Assembly: GCA_045603545.1 (NCBI GenBank)
Contig: JAZUMG010000039.1
Coordinates: 1-43,790 of the forward strand
DNA from: CAAGNP01 sp045603545
GTDB taxonomy: Bacteria; Bacteroidota; Bacteroidia; Bacteroidales; UBA932
Reading direction: 5' to 3'
DNA: 43,790 nt
Made by a program: the position numbers and the translations under genes. The notes under the pieces are model-generated. The model was not told where the DNA came from and made no database searches. It saw only the letters and a list, made by a program, of their open reading frames with translations. Numbering within the stretch: the first letter of the stretch is position 1; the number at the start of each line of letters is the position of its first letter. Positions 7,136 to 15,771 of this stretch are shown piece after piece.

Positions 7136-8461
7136 CTATTTCGCTTCTTTCCAGTATTTTTCAATAAGTGCCTCTTTAAGACCTGTCTCGGGTTTGGTGA
7201 AGTATTTGCCGAACAATTCCCAAGCTGTGTCGAGCATCTCTGTGATCGAGATGTTCACGTCGATGGCGAGAAGTCTTGAAGAGTACTCTTTTGCATAATC
7301 CAGACAGCGGTTGTCGTAGTCGCTGAGGTCAAAACCGTTTTCAAGTTTGGTCTTGGCGTTGGCAGCATCCGCATAAAGACGTACTGCGGTGTTCATCACC
7401 TGGCTGTGGTCCTCTCTGGTCTGTTTGCCGATAACGAGCTGTTTAAGACGTGAAAGAGAACGGAATGGGTCGATGATGACTTTACCAGTGTCTGTATCGA
7501 GACGAAGGTAAAGCTGACCTTCGGTGATATAACCGGTGTTGTCAGGGATAGCGTGAGTGATGTCACCGTCGTTGAGTGTGGTCACTGCGATGATGGTGAT
7601 GGAACCACCCTCAGGAAGCTGCACCGCTTTCTCGTATATCTTGGCCAGGTCTGAATAGAGTGAACCAGGCATAGAGTCTTTTGAAGGGATCTGGTCCATA
7701 CGGTTTGATACGATAGACAATGCGTCGGCATAAAGGGTCATATCGGTCAATAGAACCAGTACCTTTTCGTTTTTGTCCACTGCGAAATACTCAGCAGCTG
7801 TAAGCGCCATATCAGGGATAAGAAGACGCTCTACAGGGGGCTGCTCGGTGGTGTTCACAAAACTGATGATCTTGTCAAGTGCACCGGCATTTTCAAACAT
7901 CTGTTTGAAGTAGAGGTAGTCGTCATTTGTAAGACCCATACCTCCAAGGATGATCTTGTCCACATCTGCCCTCAGTGCCACCATGGCCATTACCTGGTTG
8001 TAAGGTTGGTCAGGGTCAGCGAAGAAAGGGATCTTCTGTCCTGATACGATGGTGTTGTTAAGGTCGATACCTGCAATGCCGGTAGGGATGAGCTGAGATG
8101 GTTGTTTTCTCTTGTAAGGGTTTACCGATGGACCACCGATAAATCTTCTCTCACCCTCGATGGCAGGACCACCGTCGATAGGTTCGCCATAAGCGTTGAA
8201 GAAGCGTCCGGCAAGCTGCTCGCTTACATTCAGGGCTGGTGCCTCTCCGAAGAAGATGACCTCTGCATCGGTAGGGATATTCTCTGTACCCTTGAATACC
8301 TGAAGGGTAACCATGTCACCTTTCATCTTTACCACCTGTGCCAATCTTCCATCGACAGTAGCAAGTTCGTCATTTGAGACGCCCTGTGCCTTTACAGTGA
8401 CTGTAGCTTTGGTAATGGCTTCAAGTCGTGTGTATATTCTTTGGAATGCTTTATTTGTCAT
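7136..8461 (-). CDS. atpB: V-type ATP synthase subunit B
   Basis: A 441-residue non-catalytic head subunit. The V/A-type B signature is clear: LAGRFFNAYGEPIDGGP, SGQKIPFFADPDQPYNQV and the SIVSNRMDQIPSKDSMPGSL region. A normal Walker A loop is absent, as expected for B. It alternates with subunit A in the hexameric head and completes its nucleotide sites. The start overlaps the end of atpA by 11 nt, which suggests coupled translation at matched stoichiometry. Confidence 0.95.
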   Translation of the reverse strand: MTNKAFQRIYTRLEAITKATVTVKAQGVSNDELATVDGRLAQVVKMKGDMVTLQVFKGTENIPTDAEVIFFGEAPALNVSEQLAGRFFNAYGEPIDGGPAIEGERRFIGGPSVNPYKRKQPSQLIPTGIAGIDLNNTIVSGQKIPFFADPDQPYNQVMAMVALRADVDKIILGGMGLTNDDYLYFKQMFENAGALDKIISFVNTTEQPPVERLLIPDMALTAAEYFAVDKNEKVLVLLTDMTLYADALSIVSNRMDQIPSKDSMPGSLYSDLAKIYEKAVQLPEGGSITIIAVTTLNDGDITHAIPDNTGYITEGQLYLRLDTDTGKVIIDPFRSLSRLKQLVIGKQTREDHSQVMNTAVRLYADAANAKTKLENGFDLSDYDNRCLDYAKEYSSRLLAIDVNISITEMLDTAWELFGKYFTKPETGLKEALIEKYWKEAK

Positions 8462-10202
8462 AGCTTATGGTGTTTTTAATCTGTGATAGATATTTGTCAA
8501 ACTCTGCACTCTTGAATTCAGAGTAGTTCATCTGTTTGAAGATGTTGATAAGTCCTTTGTAGTATGTTGAGCACTCTTCAAATGTGTCGAACTCCTTCTG
8601 GGCGTCACACGCTTCAAGTACCAATGAGAGCATATACTCCTGTCTCTCCATAGGGCAAGATGAGTCGATCTTGTCAAAAGCATCCTGCTGAAGGATTACA
8701 AAGTCGATAAGCTCTGATTTCCAATAGATTTCGTGATAAGCGATTGGAACTCCGTCATCACCGAGGATGTTGATCTGCTCATATGCCTCTTTACCTCTGA
8801 GGACAATGTTTTTGGCTTTCAAGACCTTCTCTACCCAGTCAGGGGCGATGTGCTCGCTCATATATTGTACGATCTCAGGGTAGTCGAGGTATTTTGAATA
8901 TGAGTCGATAGGGTCAACAGCAGGATATCTCTTCTTGTCTGCACGGTTCTGGTTAAGTGCGTAGAAGCATCTTGCAGCCTTCTTGGTCGACTCTGTTACA
9001 GGCTCTTTCAAGTTGCCACCGGCAGGTGATACTGTACCGAGGAATGTAACTGCTCCGATCTGGCCGTTGTTGAGAACTACAGCACCGGCACGCGCGTAGA
9101 AGTTTGAGATGGTAGAAGACAAGTCCACAGGGAATGCATCTGCACCCGGAAGCTCCTCCATACGGTTACTCATCTCTCTAAGTGCCTGGGCCCAACGTGA
9201 GGTGGAGTCTGCCAGAAGAAGCACTTTAAGACCCATTGCGCGGTAGTACTCGCAGATGGTCATGGCTGTATAAACAGATGCCTCACGGGCAGCAACAGGC
9301 ATGTTGGAGGTGTTACAGATGATGGTGGTTCTCTCCATCAGTGAACGGCCTGTATGAGGGTCGATAAGTTCAGGGAACTCAGTGAAGATCTCCACTACCT
9401 CATTTGCACGCTCACCGCAAGCGGCCATTACGATGACATCGGCCTCACCCTGCTTGGCTATAGCGTGCTGAAGCACAGTCTTTCCACAACCGAATGGGCC
9501 TGGGATAAAGCCTGTACCACCCTCTGCAATAGGGTTGAAGGTGTCAATACAACGTACACCTGTCTCCATCACTTTGAATGGTCTTGGTTTCTCTTTATAG
9601 TTGGTGATAGGAACTTTTACTGCCCACTTCTGAACCATAGATACAGCGTGTTCTTCACCATTGGCATCTACAAGAACAGCTACAGTCTCCTTAGCTTTGT
9701 AGTTGCCGGCTTTGGCGATTGATTTTACAGTATAGTTTCCCTGGAATGAAAATGGAACCATGATTTTGTGGGGAAGCCAACCCTCTTTTACTTCACCCAG
9801 CCAGTCGGCAGCAATCACTACATCGCCCTCTTTTGCTGATGGGGTAAATTCCCACTCTTTTTCGAGGTCGATAGGGAGTGTGTATTCTCCTCTTTTGAGG
9901 AATACGTCCTCCATAGTGGCGAGGTTGTTCTGGAGACCGTCGTAGTTGCTTGAAAGAAGTCCAGGGCCGAGGGTTACCTCAAGCATGTGTCCTTCAAACT
10001 CTACTGTGTCACCATTTTTCAAACCTCTGGTGCTCTCGTACACCTGTACGGAAGCCGATTTGCCGGTTACTTTGATGACCTCTGCCATAAGACGGGCATC
10101 ACCCAGCTTGATGAAGCAGATCTCATTTTGAGCGACAGGTCCATCCACAGTCACTGTGACAAGGTTGGAGATGATACCTGTTACTTTTCCGGTGGTTTTC
10201 AT
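8451..10202 (-). CDS. atpA: V-type ATP synthase catalytic subunit A
   Basis: A 583-residue catalytic subunit with Walker A GPFGCGKT at 235-242 and the conserved NTSNMPVAAREASVYT and LADSTSRWAQALREMSNRMEE regions that build the catalytic site. The non-homologous insert typical of V/A-type A subunits lies between the N-terminal barrel and the nucleotide domain (about 110-200). It hydrolyses or synthesises ATP on the cytosolic side. Length is normal for the family (about 580-600). Confidence 0.96.
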   Translation of the reverse strand: MKTTGKVTGIISNLVTVTVDGPVAQNEICFIKLGDARLMAEVIKVTGKSASVQVYESTRGLKNGDTVEFEGHMLEVTLGPGLLSSNYDGLQNNLATMEDVFLKRGEYTLPIDLEKEWEFTPSAKEGDVVIAADWLGEVKEGWLPHKIMVPFSFQGNYTVKSIAKAGNYKAKETVAVLVDANGEEHAVSMVQKWAVKVPITNYKEKPRPFKVMETGVRCIDTFNPIAEGGTGFIPGPFGCGKTVLQHAIAKQGEADVIVMAACGERANEVVEIFTEFPELIDPHTGRSLMERTTIICNTSNMPVAAREASVYTAMTICEYYRAMGLKVLLLADSTSRWAQALREMSNRMEELPGADAFPVDLSSTISNFYARAGAVVLNNGQIGAVTFLGTVSPAGGNLKEPVTESTKKAARCFYALNQNRADKKRYPAVDPIDSYSKYLDYPEIVQYMSEHIAPDWVEKVLKAKNIVLRGKEAYEQINILGDDGVPIAYHEIYWKSELIDFVILQQDAFDKIDSSCPMERQEYMLSLVLEACDAQKEFDTFEECSTYYKGLINIFKQMNYSEFKSAEFDKYLSQIKNTISYDK

Positions 10203-10226
10203 ATTGTTTTTAGATATTTATAGTTT

Positions 10227-10814
10227 TTAAAAATTAATTCCGGTAAATGTACCTCTGACCTCTGATACATATTGCTCGAAGAGCTCAGCACCTTTGGCCT
10301 GGTCAAGTTTGATCCATCTCTCCACTATTTTCCCTTTGAGAAGGAATGCGAGGATCACGTCGATGTCAAAATAGTGGTAGAGGTTTATCTCAGAGATTTT
10401 TCTCCATCTGAATCTGTCAAGGGCCTGTTCCCTCTCGATAAGATTAGATATCTCAAAAATCTTCGCAATCTCTTTGTAGTCGTCGTTCTCGGTGTTTATC
10501 TCTCCCATCATATATTTCTCTGACTCCTTGCCAAGGGTTCTGGACAGAAGCGATACCTGGACATTTCTCAGGAAACGGTCAAATGTGAAATACTGTGAAA
10601 GGAAGTTGTTTTTTGAGTGCTCGGCCTTGTGATAGAAATAGTGGTGCAAGTTATCCTCCTGGAGACCGAACTCAAGCCAGTCAACGAGTTTGTTGTCCTT
10701 TTTTGACAGGTATGCGCGGATAGCTGCCGAGATCTCATTGTATGAGAACTGCTGAGACCCGAACTCTGGTACAAGATCGGGGAGACCTGCTATGATATAG
10801 TGATAATTATTCAT
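10227..10814 (-). CDS. DUF2764 protein, presumed V-ATPase subunit C equivalent
   Basis: A 195-residue protein starting MNNYHYIIAGLPDLVPEF. It falls in the DUF2764 family, which I know from V-ATPase operons of Bacteroidota, spirochaetes and Chlamydia, always between E and A as here. It is rich in aromatic and charged residues, helical and without membrane segments. The position and the absence of a recognisable subunit C suggest that it is the connector between the central stalk and the K ring; this is inference from neighbourhood. Confidence 0.78.
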   Translation of the reverse strand: MNNYHYIIAGLPDLVPEFGSQQFSYNEISAAIRAYLSKKDNKLVDWLEFGLQEDNLHHYFYHKAEHSKNNFLSQYFTFDRFLRNVQVSLLSRTLGKESEKYMMGEINTENDDYKEIAKIFEISNLIEREQALDRFRWRKISEINLYHYFDIDVILAFLLKGKIVERWIKLDQAKGAELFEQYVSEVRGTFTGINF

Positions 10815-10817
10815 TAA

Positions 10818-11429
10818 TTATCCGAATAAAAGTTTTTTTGTAGCGGGTCTTACGTAGTCAGCCAATACTTTCTCGAAATCCTCATCAGAGAAACCGATCA
10901 TATAGCCGTCCTCTTTAGGTCCGATTTTGAAGCCACCGGCCATTTGTTTTGAGAAGGTGATGTTTACACCGGCACCCATCTCTTTGTGAGCCTCTTTCTC
11001 CACGAATGATTTGAAACCATCCTGTAGGGCAGCTGGCAGAATCAGTTCAAGATCTACCGGCTCTGAGTGAGATGCATTGAAAGCCTTGGCGATGGTAAGA
11101 ATTACAGATTTCACAAAATCCACATCAGTAAGGGAAGCCTTTACAGGATCCTTGATGGCCTTTGTGATGATGATGTTTTCGATTTGTTGCTTAACTGCAG
11201 AGATGGTCTGGGAAGCTGCAATGCGGAGATCATTGTCTGCTTTGGTCTTGATGTCCAAAGCCTGTTTCTCTGCGTCGGCAATTATCTTACTTGCATTTTC
11301 TTGGGCTGCAGCGAGAATTTTCTCAGCTTCGGCTTTAGCCTTGGCAACCATCTCCTGTGCCTCTTGTTTTCCTTTTGACAAACCCTCATTGTAGAGCTTG
11401 TCTGTGAGTTCTTGCAATTTGTTCTGCAT
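10818..11429 (-). CDS. atpE: V-type ATP synthase subunit E (peripheral stalk)
   Basis: A 203-residue protein with a long Ala/Lys/Glu-rich helix (about 1-95, EAQEMVAKAKAEAEKILAAA) and a globular C-terminal half, the standard layout of V-type subunit E. It anchors the catalytic head to subunit I through the peripheral stalk. It is the first gene of the V-ATPase operon; the next gene starts 3 nt after its stop. The expected partner G/H is not visible. Confidence 0.85.
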   Translation of the reverse strand: MQNKLQELTDKLYNEGLSKGKQEAQEMVAKAKAEAEKILAAAQENASKIIADAEKQALDIKTKADNDLRIAASQTISAVKQQIENIIITKAIKDPVKASLTDVDFVKSVILTIAKAFNASHSEPVDLELILPAALQDGFKSFVEKEAHKEMGAGVNITFSKQMAGGFKIGPKEDGYMIGFSDEDFEKVLADYVRPATKKLLFG

Positions 11430-11432
11430 ATC

Positions 11433-11466
11433 TTTTGTGAGTTATATTCTATATCTCACAAAAATA
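11433..11466 (-). promoter_or_regulatory. V-ATPase promoter overlapped by a 31-bp palindrome
   Basis: On the minus strand TATTTTTG (11459-11466) is a perfect Bacteroidota -7 box ahead of atpE. A near-perfect palindrome covers 11433-11463: TTTTGTGAG (11433-11441) with CTCACAAAA (11455-11463) and inner TATA/TATA. It overlaps the -7 box and the expected start of transcription, so it looks like an operator. It could instead be a leader hairpin. The -33 box is weak, which also fits regulated transcription. Confidence 0.55.
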
Positions 11467-11480
11467 ACTATTTTTTCGGA

Positions 11481-12434
11481 CTAAAACACCCTTTTTAGAA
11501 TCTCTTTTATGTTTTTTGCACGACCCATCGTGTAATAGTGGATTGCAGGTACACCATTTGACAGCAAATCCTTGCTTTGGGCAATGCACCACTCTATCCC
11601 GAGATGGAATACTTCGCTGTTATCCTTGCACTTAGAGACCTCGTGCCTGAGCTCCTGAGGTATCTGCAGAGAGAATGCTTTAGGTAGTTTTTCCAGATGT
11701 GACGCTGTGGAAATGGGCTTGAGTCCCGGTATGATGGGGACTGTGATTCCGGCCTTTCTGCACTCGTCCACGAAGTGGTAGAAATGTGTGTTGTCAAAAA
11801 ACATCTGGGTGATAATATAGTCGGCCCCTGCATCCACCTTTCTCTTGAGATGGAGTATGTCTTCAGAGAGTGATTCGGCCTCAAAGTGTTTTTCAGGATA
11901 GCCTGCCACCCCGATGCAGAAATTGGTGGGTATCGGGTTTTCAAGTTCAGAGTCAAGGTACCTCCCCTGGTTGAGGTTTGAAATCTGCTCCACAAGCCTG
12001 TCGGTATGGAAATATCCACCCTCTACAGGTGTGAAGACCTTTTTCTCCCCATCGCCGTCACCTCTAAGTGCCATTACATTTTGGATATCCAGAAAATCAA
12101 GGTCAATCAACTGGTTCTCAATTTGATATTTGGTCGCCCCTGCACATATTATGTGGGGGACTACCTCTATGGGGAACCTCTTCATCACTGCTGCGGCAAT
12201 GGCTACAGTTCCAGGCCTTTTTGAGACACTCCTTTTGGCCATAGAACCATCTTTCTGCTCAAAATAGACCACATCCTCCTTATGTGAAGTGATGTTGATG
12301 AATGGAGGGCAGAATTCCATCAGAGGCTCCAGTGACTGGTATAGCACATTGATATCTGACCCTTTGAGCGGGGGGACAAATTCAAGTGAAGGGAATGCCT
12401 TTCCGTGACCTTTAAGGATATCTATAACTTTCAT
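11481..12434 (-). CDS. metF: Methylenetetrahydrofolate reductase
   Basis: A 317-residue FAD enzyme of the MTHFR family that reduces 5,10-methylene-THF to 5-methyl-THF, the methyl donor for the neighbouring methionine synthase. It opens MKVIDILKGHGKAFPSLEFVPP and contains VPHIICAG, NVMALRGDGDG, DAGADYIITQMFFD and IPIIPGLKPI-type segments of the TIM barrel. Length is slightly above the E. coli enzyme. It starts 2 nt after the metH stop, so both are made from one transcript. Confidence 0.93.
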   Translation of the reverse strand: MKVIDILKGHGKAFPSLEFVPPLKGSDINVLYQSLEPLMEFCPPFINITSHKEDVVYFEQKDGSMAKRSVSKRPGTVAIAAAVMKRFPIEVVPHIICAGATKYQIENQLIDLDFLDIQNVMALRGDGDGEKKVFTPVEGGYFHTDRLVEQISNLNQGRYLDSELENPIPTNFCIGVAGYPEKHFEAESLSEDILHLKRKVDAGADYIITQMFFDNTHFYHFVDECRKAGITVPIIPGLKPISTASHLEKLPKAFSLQIPQELRHEVSKCKDNSEVFHLGIEWCIAQSKDLLSNGVPAIHYYTMGRAKNIKEILKRVF

Positions 12435-12436
12435 GT

Positions 12437-15400
12437 TTACAAATATTTGGCTTCAGGGTGAGAGATTATCATACCACAAATAGAGGTGGTGGGAATCATT
12501 GCATATGATGAGGTGAGTTTAAGACCCAGTTTCTCCTCCGCACCAAGCAGTTCAAACGCCTTTTTCTTGAGGGAGTGGTCAGGTACTGACGGGTATCCGA
12601 ATGCAGGTTTCACAACGCGTCCCCCCTCTGAAATCTGGCCATCAAGCCACTCCGATGCTGCCTGGGCGATTCGGGCACATAGGGCTTCACGGAGAATGTG
12701 CTCGTACGATTTGCAGTCGCAGCATTTCTGTTTGTCCTCCACTTTGATGGCAAAGAGCCCCACTGCACATTTTATCCCCATCTCGCGAGCAGGGACAAAG
12801 TCTGCATATCTCCCCGCTTCAAACCTCTCCTGAACCCCTTCAGAATCGAGCACTATCTCATCACCTTCGCTGTAGGCATCGAAGAATCTGACGCAGACCG
12901 ACAGTTCCACACTCTGCTCCACAATCATCTTGTCGAGCATTGAGATGGCAGATTCGTAACATTTTTCGGCCTCAGGGTCGGAATATATAATTTCAGGATA
13001 TCTCCCTTTGAAGCCCCAGAATCCCATAAACATATTCCAATCTATCATCTCTACCACATTCTCTATGGGGAGACTTCTTGCGATCATATTGTGTTCTCCG
13101 AACCCTTCTGGCTGGACAAAACTTTCAGTAGGGTAAACCACCCTCTCCCCTTTGGCCTGCTGGGCAGCCTGACGTGCCCCCTCTTTGGAGTGGTATAGCT
13201 TACGTAGCTCCTCTTGGGATCTCAATATGTCAGCTATCGCAATATCCCCCTCTTTCTGTATCCTGTTCAGCGTATTTGCACAGTCTGAAGCGCTGTTGGT
13301 GTAGATAACGGGGTGAGAGTAGAGTGGTGCGAGTTTTACTGCGGTGTGTAGGGCAGAGGTGGTGGCACCTCCGATAAAAATCGGAATCTCCATCGATGCG
13401 CTCTCCATCATCCTGCAGAGCTCCTCCATATAGTTCAATGATGGGGTAATAAGGCCGCTTACCCCCACAAAATCGGCGTTATGCTCTCTTATGGCCTCCA
13501 TAATGGTGGTGTTTTCCACCATTACACCCAGGTCAATCACCTCAATATTGTTGCAGGCAAGTACAATCCCCAGGATATTCTTCCCAATATCGTGCACATC
13601 ACCCTTGACTGTGGCGAGTACCATCTTTTTCTTCTCCATTTTTGATTTAGAGGTGTTGCCCTCCATATCCCCCTGAAGAAGATCGACAGCCCTCTTCATA
13701 ACCTTGGATGATTTTATCACCTGTGGCAGGAACATTTTACCCTCGCGGAACTCTCCACCCACAATCTCCATTCCGTGGAGCAGTGGACCTTCAATTATCT
13801 GCAGTGGGGTCAGCACTTTTTTGGCCTCAGCAAGGTCCTCCTCCAGATATTCTCCTGTTCCTGTAACAAGAGAATATTCAACCCTTTTTTCCCAGGGGAG
13901 CCCCCTCCATTGTTCCTGGTTAGAGCCGCTACCACCCTGGGCTGATTCACCCTTTATCTGCTGAGCAATGGTGGTGAGGCGTTCGGTGGCCTCGGGGTCG
14001 GTGTTGAGTACCACATCCTCTACGGCGCGGAGTAGGGTAGGCTCTATCTGATTGTATAGCTGGAGCATTGATGGATTGACAATGGCCATGTCAAGCCCCT
14101 GGTTAATAGCATGGTATAGGAATACTGAGTGCATCGCTTCGCGCACTTTGTTATTGCCTCTGAAGGCAAAGGATAGGTTGGAGACGCCGCCGGATGTTTT
14201 GGCCCCGGGAAGATTCTCTTTTACCCATTTTACAGCCTTGATGAAATCGACTGCGTAGTTGTTGTGCTCGGGAAGTCCTGTCCCGATGGTGAGTATATTG
14301 TTGTCGAAGATTATATCCTCAGGTGAGTATCCGCACTTTTGGGTGAGGATGTCGTAGCTCCTGCGGCAAATCGCGATCTTTCTTTCGTAGTCTGTGGCCT
14401 GTCCCATCTCGTCAAATGCCATCACCACCACAGAAGCTCCCAATCTGTGAATCTCCCTGGCCCTGCGAATGAACTCCTCTTCACCCTCCTTAAGGGAGAT
14501 GGAGTTTACAATGCATTTTTTCTGGGTGTTTTTAAGACCTGCCAATATTGTATCCCAGTCGGACGAGTCTATCATAAATGATGCTTTGGTGATGTCCGGG
14601 TCATTTGATATGATCCTGACAAATGTCTCCATCTCCTTGGGGGCATCAAGCATAGGGTCGTCCATATTGATATCTATGATGGTGGCTCCGTCGCGAATCT
14701 GGTTACGTGCTATTACAGAGGCCTCATCATATTTCTTCTCGGCAATAAGCTTCGCAAATTTTCTCGATCCTGCCACATTGGTCCTCTCACCCACATTGAT
14801 AAAGATATGTTCCTGTATCCCCACTTTCGGAGCAATTTGTCCGATAGGGCGGGGTGCAATTCCTTTGAGAGTATCGCTGATGGCACGGATGTGGTCAGGG
14901 GTGGTGCCGCAGCACCCTCCTGCTATATTGATGTACCCTTTCAGGGCTATATCTTTAAGATAACCTGCTGTCATCTGTGGTGTCTCGGGGTATCCTCCAA
15001 GGGTGTCTGGGAGACCGGCATTGGGATAAATGCTCACTGCGCATGGCAATATTGCAGATAACCTGGCAATGACAGGTTCCATATCTGCTGCACCGAATGA
15101 GCAGTTGAGACCGAAACTGAAGATAGGGTAGTGGGAGATGGCTTCATATAGCTCCTCTACGTGGATACCGGTAAGGATTCTACCCTGTCGGTCGTTGATT
15201 GTTGCAGATATCATTACGGGGATATCTGTACCCTTATTTTCCTGTACTTTGGCGATGGCATAGAGAGCTGCCTTGGTGTTTAGACCGTCAAATATAGTCT
15301 CAACCAGGAGCAAATCTGCTCCACCATCTATAAGTCCCTCTGTCTGGGATGCGTAGTCCTGCGCCATCTGATCAAATGATGTGGCTCTGAACTCACCCCT

Positions 15401-15703
15401 TTCAACATCGGGTGAGAGGGAGAGCATCTTTGATGTGGGGCCCATACTACCCGCTACATAAACTTTTCTCCCAAGTTGTGAACCCATCTCGTCAGCCACT
15501 TCACGTGCCATCTTCACCCCATCAAAGCTCTCCTGGTAAGTGAGCGAATTGAAGGTGTTTGTCTTGATGATATCGGCACCCGCTTCGATATACTCGCGGT
15601 GGATACGTCTTACCATTTCAGGGGTATCCCCATATTTCTGAAGCATTGTCCCTGTGGCACCGTCAAGAATAAGAATTCTGTTTTTGATGAGTTCTTTTAT
15701 CAT
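12437..15703 (-). CDS. metH: Cobalamin-dependent methionine synthase
   Basis: A 1088-residue four-module enzyme that transfers the methyl group of methyl-THF to homocysteine through cobalamin. The homocysteine module (1-285) keeps zinc ligands Cys201, Cys264 and Cys265; the pterin module (about 300-570) follows; the cap and B12 modules carry GDVHDIGKN (701-709) with the cobalt ligand His704; the reactivation module (about 875-1088) ends the protein. It is shorter than E. coli MetH (1227): a stretch near residue 24 and part of the activation module are missing, and the AdoMet motif RxxxGY reads KPAFGY (1032-1037). No cobalamin riboswitch is visible upstream. Confidence 0.94.
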   Translation of the reverse strand: MIKELIKNRILILDGATGTMLQKYGDTPEMVRRIHREYIEAGADIIKTNTFNSLTYQESFDGVKMAREVADEMGSQLGRKVYVAGSMGPTSKMLSLSPDVERGEFRATSFDQMAQDYASQTEGLIDGGADLLLVETIFDGLNTKAALYAIAKVQENKGTDIPVMISATINDRQGRILTGIHVEELYEAISHYPIFSFGLNCSFGAADMEPVIARLSAILPCAVSIYPNAGLPDTLGGYPETPQMTAGYLKDIALKGYINIAGGCCGTTPDHIRAISDTLKGIAPRPIGQIAPKVGIQEHIFINVGERTNVAGSRKFAKLIAEKKYDEASVIARNQIRDGATIIDINMDDPMLDAPKEMETFVRIISNDPDITKASFMIDSSDWDTILAGLKNTQKKCIVNSISLKEGEEEFIRRAREIHRLGASVVVMAFDEMGQATDYERKIAICRRSYDILTQKCGYSPEDIIFDNNILTIGTGLPEHNNYAVDFIKAVKWVKENLPGAKTSGGVSNLSFAFRGNNKVREAMHSVFLYHAINQGLDMAIVNPSMLQLYNQIEPTLLRAVEDVVLNTDPEATERLTTIAQQIKGESAQGGSGSNQEQWRGLPWEKRVEYSLVTGTGEYLEEDLAEAKKVLTPLQIIEGPLLHGMEIVGGEFREGKMFLPQVIKSSKVMKRAVDLLQGDMEGNTSKSKMEKKKMVLATVKGDVHDIGKNILGIVLACNNIEVIDLGVMVENTTIMEAIREHNADFVGVSGLITPSLNYMEELCRMMESASMEIPIFIGGATTSALHTAVKLAPLYSHPVIYTNSASDCANTLNRIQKEGDIAIADILRSQEELRKLYHSKEGARQAAQQAKGERVVYPTESFVQPEGFGEHNMIARSLPIENVVEMIDWNMFMGFWGFKGRYPEIIYSDPEAEKCYESAISMLDKMIVEQSVELSVCVRFFDAYSEGDEIVLDSEGVQERFEAGRYADFVPAREMGIKCAVGLFAIKVEDKQKCCDCKSYEHILREALCARIAQAASEWLDGQISEGGRVVKPAFGYPSVPDHSLKKKAFELLGAEEKLGLKLTSSYAMIPTTSICGMIISHPEAKYL

Positions 15704-15716
15704 TTCTCTACAATTT

Positions 15717-15750
15717 AAAAAGGGTGACCAAAGTGTTCAGTCACCCTTTT
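15717..15750 (-). terminator. Intrinsic terminator after mmdB
   Basis: AAAAGGGTGAC (15718-15728) and GTCACCCTTTT (15740-15750) form a perfect 11-bp stem with an 11-nt loop, ending in a T-run on the minus strand. It lies 22 nt past the mmdB stop and only about 14 nt ahead of the metH start, so it either separates the two operons or controls read-through into metH. Confidence 0.85.
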
Positions 15751-15771
15751 GTTATGTTTTGTCTTAAAAAA

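Noticed and set aside
15700..15771. Cobalamin or SAM riboswitch ahead of metH
   Set aside because: The interval is only about 68 bp and is occupied by a plain terminator hairpin; no riboswitch core can fit.
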